This document shows, piece after piece, positions 58,085-64,000 of a stretch of DNA of 64,000 nucleotides. Every line of letters starts with the position of its first letter. The first letter of the stretch is position 1. Origin of the DNA: Tenggerimyces flavus (GTDB lineage: Bacteria; Actinomycetota; Actinomycetes; Propionibacteriales; Actinopolymorphaceae); contig NZ_JAFBCM010000001.1 of the NCBI RefSeq assembly GCF_016907715.1, positions 2,046,001 to 2,110,000 on the forward strand, in the 5' to 3' direction. Made by a program: the position numbers and the translations under genes. The notes below the pieces were generated by a model that worked only from the letters and a program-made list of their open reading frames with translations, ran no database searches and was not told the origin of the DNA.

Positions 58085-59496
58085 GCGAACGCCGCGGTCG
58101 CCAACCCCAGCACTGCTTCGGCCGCGAGCACCGCGACGGTCGCCGTCTTCCAGCCCGGCGCGCCGACCGGACCCGAAGCGAACTGGAAGAACAGCAAGCC
58201 CAGCAGGCCGACTCCGACCGCGAAGCCGGCCTGCTGGGTCGTTGCCAGCACGCCGCTCGCGAAGCCGGCCCGGTCGACCGGGATCTGCGCCAGCACGGCA
58301 CCGATGATCGGCACCATCGCCAGACCCTGGCCGAGGCCGAGCGGCACCAACGTCGGCGCGAGCGTCAGCCAGCTGAGCTCCCCGTACCCGAGCAACGCCT
58401 GCACCGTCACGGCCGCGAATGTGACCGCCGTGAGCAGCGCGCCGGCGACGATCGCGCGACCGCCGTATCGCGCGACCAGACGGGGAGCGGCGAGCGACGC
58501 GATGAGGAAGCCCACGGCGTACGGACCCAACGCGCCCGCCGCGGACAACGCGGTGAAACCCAGCCCGTCCTGCAAGGACAAACCGATGGTCAGGAAGAAG
58601 CCGCCGACGCCGACGCAGAACATCAGCAACGTCGCCAGCCCGCGCCGGAACGCGACCAGTTCGAACAGTGACGGCGGCAGCAACGGATGTCCGCCACGCC
58701 GCTCCCGCCCGCGCTGATCCAGCACGAACCACACACCGACGAACGGCATCGCGACGAGCGCGACGACGCACCACAAGGGCCAGCCGGCGCCCGGACCCAC
58801 CGACAGCGGAACGAGCAAGAGCGCGAGCGTCAGCGTCAACAACAACGCGCCTCGACCGTCGACCGGACGCGCGACGCCGCGAGTCTCCGGTACGAACCGC
58901 ACGGCCATGAGCGCGACGAGCAGACCGAGCACCGCGTACAGCTCGAAAACAGCGCGCCAGCCGAACGCCTCGTCCAGCGCCACCGCGCCGCCGCCGAGCA
59001 TTTGGCCAAGCACACAAGCAAGTCCGATAGCAGCGCCGTAGTAGCCCAGCGCGCGTTGCCGGTGCTCGCCGGTGAAGATCGCCTGCACGGACCCGAGCAC
59101 CTGCGGTGCCATCAGACCCGCCGCGATGCCCTGGACCAGCCGCCCAATCGCGAGCGTCCAGCCGTCGAACGCGAACCCGCAGGCGGCCGAGGCGAGCGCG
59201 AACGCGATCGCGCCGATCGCGAAGAGCCGCCGCCGTCCGAACCGGTCGCCGAGCCGGCCGCCGGCGACGAGCGTCGCCGCGTACGTGACGCTGTAGGCGG
59301 CGGTGATGAGCTGCAGCATCGCGTTGTTCGTCTGCAGCGAGTGCCCGATCGCGGGCAAGGCTATGTTGACAACGAAGAAGTTGGAGACTGCCATGAAGGT
59401 GCCGAGCAGGATCACCGGCAGCGCCAGCCAGGGCGCCGCGCGATCCAGGCTCGTCGCTGAGGTCTGGGCCGTTGCCAGACTTGGAGTCGAGGTCAC
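58054..59496 (-). CDS. MFS transporter, DHA2 (EmrB/QacA) type
   Basis: A 480-residue exporter with 14 predicted helices. FMAVSNFFVVNIALPAIGHSL (helix 1), GGRLGDRFGRRRLFAIG (loop 2-3 motif A) and GLACVLGQMLGGGAV (motif C) mark the drug:H+ antiporter-2 family. It starts at GTG 59496. A MmyB-type XRE regulator is divergent, with CTGGTA boxes between the two, so a drug-responsive repressor-exporter pair is likely. Confidence 0.9.
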   Translation of the reverse strand: MTSTPSLATAQTSATSLDRAAPWLALPVILLGTFMAVSNFFVVNIALPAIGHSLQTNNAMLQLITAAYSVTYAATLVAGGRLGDRFGRRRLFAIGAIAFALASAACGFAFDGWTLAIGRLVQGIAAGLMAPQVLGSVQAIFTGEHRQRALGYYGAAIGLACVLGQMLGGGAVALDEAFGWRAVFELYAVLGLLVALMAVRFVPETRGVARPVDGRGALLLTLTLALLLVPLSVGPGAGWPLWCVVALVAMPFVGVWFVLDQRGRERRGGHPLLPPSLFELVAFRRGLATLLMFCVGVGGFFLTIGLSLQDGLGFTALSAAGALGPYAVGFLIASLAAPRLVARYGGRAIVAGALLTAVTFAAVTVQALLGYGELSWLTLAPTLVPLGLGQGLAMVPIIGAVLAQIPVDRAGFASGVLATTQQAGFAVGVGLLGLLFFQFASGPVGAPGWKTATVAVLAAEAVLGLATAAFAYFATVRRSR

Positions 59497-59522
59497 CTCG
59501 CCACGATCTGTCGCGTCATAGC

Positions 59523-59567
59523 CTGGTACCAGAGCGTACTTATCCTGGTATTTCTGCTACCTGGCAC
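59523..59567. promoter_or_regulatory. CTGGTA operator boxes between the MFS and XRE genes
   Basis: CTGGTACCAG (59523-59532) is a perfect palindrome. A second CTGGTA (59545-59550) is followed by TACCTG (59558-59563). The boxes fill the gap between the divergent starts and are likely bound by the XRE protein. Confidence 0.55.
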
Positions 59568-59596
59568 CCGGACCGCATGCGCGTCATGCTGGAAGC

Positions 59597-60490
59597 ATGA
59601 CGATGTGGGAGTCCCGTCACGAGGAGATCGCGGCGTTCCTGCGGTCGCGACGGGAACGGCTGCGTCCGGAGGTCGTCGGCCTGCCCGGCGGCGGCCGGCG
59701 ACGTACGCCTGGCCTGCGCCGCGAGGAGGTCGCGCAGCTCGCCGGCGTCGGGGTGACCTGGTACACGTGGCTCGAGCAGGGCCGGCAGGTGAACGCGTCG
59801 CTGTCGGTGCTCGGGGCGATCTCGCGCGCGCTGCAACTCGATCCGAACGAGGAGGCGCACCTGCTCAACCTGGCCGGGTTGGCTACCCGTTCGCGGGGGA
59901 CCCGGCGCCAGGCGCCGCTCGACCCCGCCGTGCGACGCGTCGTCGATGCGCTCGCGCCGATGCCGGCCTGCGTGATCTCGCCCTGCGCGACGGTGGTGGC
60001 GTCGAACGAGTCCTCGCTCAAGCTGCTTGGCGACATCACGGTGCTGCCGCCGGAGCGGCGCAACACGCTCTGGCTGTTCTTCACCGAGCCGTACTGGCAG
60101 AAGCTCATGATCGACTGGGAACGCGAGGCCTCGTTGTCGATCGCGCTGTTCCGCGGCGCGATGGCGGAGCACGCCGGCGAGCCACAGTGGGAGGAGATCG
60201 TCGACGAGTTGTCGGAAGTTTCGGAGGACTTCCGAAAGCAGTGGGCGGCGCACAACGTGGCGGTGCCGACCAGCCGGGTGAAGTCGTTCCTGCATCCCGA
60301 GGTCGGGTTGGTGCGGCTGATGACGACGCCGTTCTGGCTCGCGCCGATGACGGGGACCCGGCTGATCTCGTACGCGCCGCTCGACGAGGAGTCGGAGGCG
60401 GCGATGGATCGGCTGCTGCGTTCGTCCGAGCCGCAGTTCTCCGACTGGTCTCCCACCGCACGTGGCCTGCAGCTGGAACCCAGTAGGTAA
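59597..60490 (+). CDS. XRE regulator with MmyB-like ligand-binding domain
   Basis: A 297-residue regulator. The N-terminal HTH (about residues 10-90) has RRTPGLRREEVAQLAGVGVTWYTWLEQGRQ, the hallmark of this actinobacterial group. The C-terminal PAS-like MmyB domain (about 110-290) has VVASNESSLKLLGD, NTLWLFFTEPYW and SRVKSFLHPEVGLVRLMTTPFWL. It diverges from a DHA2 exporter, which it probably controls together with its own gene. Confidence 0.9.
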   Translation: MTMWESRHEEIAAFLRSRRERLRPEVVGLPGGGRRRTPGLRREEVAQLAGVGVTWYTWLEQGRQVNASLSVLGAISRALQLDPNEEAHLLNLAGLATRSRGTRRQAPLDPAVRRVVDALAPMPACVISPCATVVASNESSLKLLGDITVLPPERRNTLWLFFTEPYWQKLMIDWEREASLSIALFRGAMAEHAGEPQWEEIVDELSEVSEDFRKQWAAHNVAVPTSRVKSFLHPEVGLVRLMTTPFWLAPMTGTRLISYAPLDEESEAAMDRLLRSSEPQFSDWSPTARGLQLEPSR

Positions 60491-60541
60491 CCGCTTTCCG
60501 GTACTCTTCGCGGTGTTACCGCCTGAGTCTTTCGCGAAGGG

Positions 60542-61561
60542 ATGCGCATGCCATTGACGAGTCTGCCCACTGTTCGGTTCGGCCGTACCGGCATGGACAT
60601 CACCCGCGTCGGGTTCGGCGCCTGGGCGATCGGCGGAGGGGACTGGTCGTTCGCCTGGGGCGACCAGGACGACAACGAGTCGATCGCCGCGATCCGGCAC
60701 GCGGTCGAGGCCGGCGTGAACTGGGTCGACACCGCCGCGGTGTACGGGCTCGGGCACTCCGAGGAGGTCGTCCGCCGTGCCCTGGAGCCGTTCTCCGACG
60801 CTGACCGCCCGTACGTCTTCACCAAGTGTGGCCTGGTGTGGGACGAGTCGGACCGGCAGAAGACGGCCGCGCGGATCGGTGCGGCGGACAGCCTGCGGCG
60901 CGACACCGAGGCGTCGTTGCGGCGGCTCGGCGTGGAGCAGATCGACCTGATGCAGCTGCACTGGCCTTCGCAGGACGGGACGCCGCTGGAGGAGTACTGG
61001 CAGACGCTGCTGGACCTGAAGGCGGAGGGGAAGTTCCGGGCCGTTGGCCTGTCGAACCACAACGCGGACCAGCTGGAGCTCGCGGAGAAGGTCGGGCACG
61101 TGGACACGCTGCAGCCGCCGTTCTCCGCGATCCGGCGCGAGGTCGGCGAGAAGGAACTGCCGTGGTGCGCGTCGCACGAGACGGGGGTGATCGTCTACAG
61201 CCCCATGCAGGCAGGGCTGCTGACCGGGCGCTTCTCGGCGGAGCGCGTGGCGTCGCTCCCGGCGAACGACTGGCGATCGCGGCACGCCGAGTTCACCGGC
61301 GACAAGCTCCAGGCCAACCTGACGCTGGCGGCCGCGTTCGGCCCGGTGGCTGAGCGGCACGGCGTGTCCGTGCCCGCGGCCGCGGTCGGCTGGGTGCTCG
61401 CCTGGCCGGGCGTCACGGGCGCGATCGTCGGGGCACGGAACGCCGAGCAGGTGGACGGCTGGATCTCGGCTGCCGCGTTGGAGCTGACCGCGGCGGACGT
61501 GGACGAGATCGCGGCGGCCATCGGCGCGACCGGCGCCGGTGCGGGACCCGCTCGCCCCTGA
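60542..61561 (+). CDS. Aldo/keto reductase
   Basis: A 339-residue TIM-barrel oxidoreductase. The tetrad is in NWVDTAAVYGLGHSE (Asp, Tyr), YVFTKCGLVW (Lys) and DLMQLHWPSQ (His); AIVGARNAEQVDG is the C-terminal NADPH site. ATG 60548 is an alternative start. The upstream 50 bases contain GGTAAC and GTTACC halves, a possible operator. It is followed by three hairpins that separate it from the convergent TetR gene. Confidence 0.9.
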   Translation: MRMPLTSLPTVRFGRTGMDITRVGFGAWAIGGGDWSFAWGDQDDNESIAAIRHAVEAGVNWVDTAAVYGLGHSEEVVRRALEPFSDADRPYVFTKCGLVWDESDRQKTAARIGAADSLRRDTEASLRRLGVEQIDLMQLHWPSQDGTPLEEYWQTLLDLKAEGKFRAVGLSNHNADQLELAEKVGHVDTLQPPFSAIRREVGEKELPWCASHETGVIVYSPMQAGLLTGRFSAERVASLPANDWRSRHAEFTGDKLQANLTLAAAFGPVAERHGVSVPAAAVGWVLAWPGVTGAIVGARNAEQVDGWISAAALELTAADVDEIAAAIGATGAGAGPARP

Positions 61562-61573
61562 GCGCTCCGGTCG

Positions 61574-61745
61574 TTTGGATGAAGGGCACCTTCATCCAAA
61601 CCTCCTCGAGCGAGGGGACCCTCCGCCCTTCGCGAAACTGTGGGGTTCTGGTTGCGACACGCTGGCGTGTCGCGACCAGAACCCCACAGTTTGATGGGAC
61701 CTGGTGGATGGGCCGGGCTATTGGATGAAGGTGTCCTTCATCCAA
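61574..61745. repeat. Cluster of three hairpins between convergent genes
   Basis: Hairpin 1 (61574-61585 with 61589-61600) has 12-bp GGATGAAGG-type arms and a 3-nt loop. Hairpin 2 (61635-61661 with 61666-61692) has a 27-bp stem with one G-T pair and a 4-nt loop. Hairpin 3 (61721-61731 with 61735-61745) repeats the GGATGAAGG type. The short ones match the single-arm unit of the loop-conserved hairpins. They lie between the aldo/keto reductase and TetR ends and may act as terminators. Confidence 0.8.
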
Positions 61746-61764
61746 ACGGGCCGCGTGCCGGAAC

Positions 61765-62325
61765 CTAGCGCCCAACCTCATCGAGGAGGGCTCGCGCGCG
61801 GTCTCGGCCGCCTTTGATGCGGCCGGCCAGGGACAGGACGATGAGGCCGTGGGTTTGGGCCCAGAAGAGGTCGGTGGCGTCGTCGAGGTCGGCGTGAGCT
61901 GGTGAGGCCGCGGCGACAGCCTCGCGGAGGAGGTCGAAGCAGCGGCGGGCGGGTTCGGGGGTCTCGGGGGTGCCGAACGGGATGTCGACGAGGTTGTGCA
62001 TGAGCAGGTAGAGCCGCGGGTGGGCGTTCGCGAAGTCCCACAGCGCGCCGGCGGCCGCGCGCTTGGTCGGGCCGGCCTCGGCGAGCTGGCTGGCGAGCCG
62101 CTCGAACCCCTCGGTGAGGACGCCGACCAGGAGCTCGCGCTTGCTGGCGAAGTACTCGTACACGACCGGCGCGGTGTAGCCCACGCGCTCCGCCACCTGG
62201 CGCATCGTCACCGGCTCGTAGCCGCCGGCCTGCTCGGCCAGCTCGCGCGCGGCGGTCAGGATGTCGGCCCGCAGCTGGGAGCGGGCGGCGGCGCGTTGGT
62301 GGTCATCGCCCTTGATCCGTGGCAT
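61765..62325 (-). CDS. TetR family transcriptional regulator
   Basis: A 186-residue repressor. The N-terminal HTH (about 18-62) has ADILTAARELAEQAGGYEPVTMRQVAERVGYTAPVVYEYFASKRELL. The C-terminal ligand domain (about 80-186) is of the TetR_C_13/WHG-like helical type (LYLLMHNLVDIPFG). It diverges from a NAD-epimerase gene, with two 15-bp TCTA-N7-TAGA sites between the starts, so it probably represses that gene and itself. Confidence 0.9.
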   Translation of the reverse strand: MPRIKGDDHQRAAARSQLRADILTAARELAEQAGGYEPVTMRQVAERVGYTAPVVYEYFASKRELLVGVLTEGFERLASQLAEAGPTKRAAAGALWDFANAHPRLYLLMHNLVDIPFGTPETPEPARRCFDLLREAVAAASPAHADLDDATDLFWAQTHGLIVLSLAGRIKGGRDRARALLDEVGR

Positions 62326-62341
62326 CTCGTTCCGTCCCGTC

Positions 62342-62399
62342 GATTTCTACCAAGAGTAGACAACCGTGCTACGGTCGAAATCTAACGTTGGTAGAAATC
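62342..62399. promoter_or_regulatory. Paired TetR operators
   Basis: Site 1 is TCTACcaagaGTAGA (62346-62360), and site 2 is TCTAAcgttgGTAGA (62381-62395); centres are 35 bases apart. In addition GATTTCTACCAA (62342-62353) is a perfect inverted repeat of 62388-62399. The sites occupy the space between the divergent tetR and epimerase genes. Confidence 0.7.
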
Positions 62400-62412
62400 A
62401 GGGAGCGGAGTC

Positions 62413-63225
62413 ATGCGCGTACTTGTCACAGGCGTGGCCGGAACGGTCGGCAGCGCGGTCGCGGGGGCGTTGGAACGGCACGGCCACACCGTCGTCGGCG
62501 TGGACCGGATGCGGGCCGACCTGTTCGATCCGGCCGCGCTCGCCCCGCTGCTCGAGGGCGTGGACGGCGCGGTGCACGCGGCGTCGAGCAACGACGCGCG
62601 GGCGGGCGAGCTGGACCGGACCGTGCTGTCGACTGTCTTCGACGCGTTCGCGGGGAGCGACCGGCCGGTCGTCTACACGAGCGGGCTGTGGCTGCACGGC
62701 GACACCGGTGCCGAGCCCGCGACCGAGGACTCGCCGCTCGCGCCGCCGCTGGTGGTGTCGTGGCGACCCGAGCTGGACAAGCTGGTCGGCGCGGCCGTCG
62801 ACCGCGGCGTACGGACGGTGCGGATCCGGCCGGCGCTCGTGTACGGGTACGGGCGGGGCTATCCGGCCGCGCTCCTCACGCCCAACGACGCGGTGGTGCG
62901 CTACCTCGGCGAGGGGACGAACCGGTGGGCGACCGTTCATGCCGACGACCTCGGCGACCTGTACGTCCGCGCGCTGGAGGCTGCGCCCGCCGGCTCGGTA
63001 TACCTGGGCGGGGCGGCGGACCGGTCGGAGCAGGTGCGAGACATCGCCGCTGCTGTCGCCACGAGGGCGGGAGCGCGCGTCGAGAGCTGGGATCCGGCCG
63101 AGGCTGAGCAGGTGTGGGGTCCGATGGTCGAGGCGCTCCTGCTCGACCAGGTGGCCTCGGGCGAACGGGCCGCGCGCGACCTGGGCTGGCGCCCGACCCG
63201 CCCGTCGATCCTCGAAGGTCTCTAG
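62413..63225 (+). CDS. NAD-dependent epimerase/dehydratase-like protein
   Basis: A 270-residue extended-SDR fold protein. The Rossmann motif is VTGVAGTVGSAVAG (about 5-18). VVYTSGLWLHG carries the usual serine, but the catalytic YxxxK is not seen; SWRPELDKLVG lies in its place. It may be an atypical or non-catalytic NAD(P)-binding protein, related to NmrA-like and uronate dehydrogenase-like groups. GGGAGCGGAG precedes the ATG. It is divergent from the TetR gene and under its operators. Confidence 0.82.
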   Translation: MRVLVTGVAGTVGSAVAGALERHGHTVVGVDRMRADLFDPAALAPLLEGVDGAVHAASSNDARAGELDRTVLSTVFDAFAGSDRPVVYTSGLWLHGDTGAEPATEDSPLAPPLVVSWRPELDKLVGAAVDRGVRTVRIRPALVYGYGRGYPAALLTPNDAVVRYLGEGTNRWATVHADDLGDLYVRALEAAPAGSVYLGGAADRSEQVRDIAAAVATRAGARVESWDPAEAEQVWGPMVEALLLDQVASGERAARDLGWRPTRPSILEGL

Positions 63226-63293
63226 GCCGGGGTTTGGTGTGTCGGGGGTTGCTGGCGGATGGGCGCCGATGCCGCTTTACCTGGCGAGTGGGT

Positions 63294-63356
63294 GCTCTAC
63301 GTGGGGTGTATCCCACGTAGAGCGGCAAATGATCATGTAAACATGATCATTTGCCG
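63294..63356. terminator. Two tandem hairpins between convergent genes
   Basis: Hairpin 1 has a perfect 12-bp stem GCTCTACGTGGG (63294-63305 with 63312-63323) and a GTGTAT loop. Hairpin 2 has a perfect 16-bp stem (63323-63338 with 63341-63356), including a TGATCA box, and a 2-nt loop (AA). They lie between the epimerase and DUF624 genes. Confidence 0.8.
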
Positions 63357-63380
63357 TCGCTGGGGAGCGTGACGGGCGGG

Positions 63381-63992
63381 CTAGGCCGTCGCCGGCTCTG
63401 CGGCCTCTTGGCGCGCGGCGTACTTGGCGAACGCGCGCTTGGTCAGGATCGTGATGACATACGCGGCCAGCCCGGCGGTGACCGGCAGCGAGGCGGGCGC
63501 GAAGTAGATCGCGACGACCGCGAGGGCGAAGACGCCGAGGCCGAGCAGCGTGGTGCCGACGTATCCCGCGGCGAACAGGGCGGAGTTGCGCAGGGTCCGC
63601 CGCCACGGGGAGGGGTACGTCGTCATCACCGGGAACAGGAACACCATCATGCCGGCGAGCCCGATGGTGAGCACGACGGCGACCACGAGCACGACGGTCC
63701 GCAGCGGCGCGTTCTCCGCACGGAAGCCGAACGTGACGTCGACCGCGAGGATGACCGCGACCACCTCGAGGATCACGCCGATCCCGAGCGCCTGCCAGAA
63801 GTGCTTCTTGAAGGCGCCCCAGAACGTCGACCACACCGGCGGCGGGCCGTCGAGGGTCCAGCTCGTCATCACGGCGTACATCGCGGTCGTCGCTGGGACG
63901 ATCGTGATGATCGGGATGCAGGCGAGCGCCCACAGCAGCCCCGCCACGCCGATGGCGAGGATCGCCTCGAACGGTCGCGTCAAGCGGTTCAT
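63381..63992 (-). CDS. DUF624 (YesL-like) membrane protein
   Basis: A 203-residue membrane protein with five or six helices. The start MNRLTRPFEAILAIGVAGLLWAL and PATTAMYAVMTSW, followed by FWGAFKKHFWQA, are characteristic of DUF624/YesL, usually found beside sugar ABC transporter genes. The function is unknown. The gene begins eight bases from the right edge, so any sugar transporter partners would lie outside the window. Confidence 0.85.
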   Translation of the reverse strand: MNRLTRPFEAILAIGVAGLLWALACIPIITIVPATTAMYAVMTSWTLDGPPPVWSTFWGAFKKHFWQALGIGVILEVVAVILAVDVTFGFRAENAPLRTVVLVVAVVLTIGLAGMMVFLFPVMTTYPSPWRRTLRNSALFAAGYVGTTLLGLGVFALAVVAIYFAPASLPVTAGLAAYVITILTKRAFAKYAARQEAAEPATA

Positions 63993-64000
63993 CCGGTCCC

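Overview
The window is high-GC DNA from an actinobacterium. Supporting signs are mycothiol-type DinB/maleylpyruvate isomerase-fold enzymes, the actinobacterial families DUF3027 and DUF2530, a GPP34 (GOLPH3-like) protein, GTG/TTG starts, Tat and lipoprotein signals, and many 4-bp GTGA/ATGA gene overlaps. The gene mix resembles soil genera of the Propionibacteriales such as Kribbella or Actinopolymorpha relatives, but the genus cannot be fixed from the sequence alone. No rRNA, tRNA, CRISPR array, phage or intact transposase was found.

Layout. 0-6.4 kb: tail-to-head set of membrane and housekeeping genes (DedA, YbhN-like flippase domain, PfpI, MmgE/PrpD), then two tandem META-domain lipoproteins that each carry the same ECF-sigma-like promoter. 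6.4-15.6 kb: secreted hydrolases (giant S8 protease with a divergent TrmB/LuxR regulator, PhoD phosphatase, GH76 mannanase). 15.6-16.4 kb: a non-coding field of hairpins and a long repeat. 16.4-21.7 kb: a NarL-type two-component system divergent from a MacB/FtsX-type ABC exporter. 22-29 kb: an unusual HAD-LarE fusion, cold-shock protein, MFS, DUF3027, DUF2530, purine permease, SDR. 29-40 kb: MITE copy 1, MDMPI, MarR-MFS pair, AAA ATPase, second giant S8 protease, molybdopterin oxidoreductase, MITE copy 2, ThpR and a P-loop ATPase. 40-49 kb: a long structured repeat, EamA transporter, GH29 fucosidase-SDR operon, OmpR-type two-component system divergent from an ABC-2-like permease, Map-XRE divergent pair and the second repeat copy. 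49-64 kb: AraC, TIGR03086, Nudix, cupin-AKR, an isolated alanyl-tRNA synthetase, an SPFH-RHH-GPP34 operon, DUF418, MFS-XRE pair, AKR, TetR-epimerase pair and DUF624.

The coding content is mostly ordinary. The most unusual material lies between genes: five long hairpins with different stems but the same 9-nt loop (GAACCTAT plus T or G); two hairpins of a second type sharing a roughly 27-nt loop in opposite orientations; two copies of a composite repeat of more than 400 bp with covarying stems; two nearly identical 164-bp repeats 6 kb apart; and two roughly 175-bp MITE-like elements with imperfect terminal inverted repeats. Several regulators have clear palindromic operators next to them (TetR, XRE/Map, MarR, AAA ATPase, SPFH operon), and several genes look leaderless.
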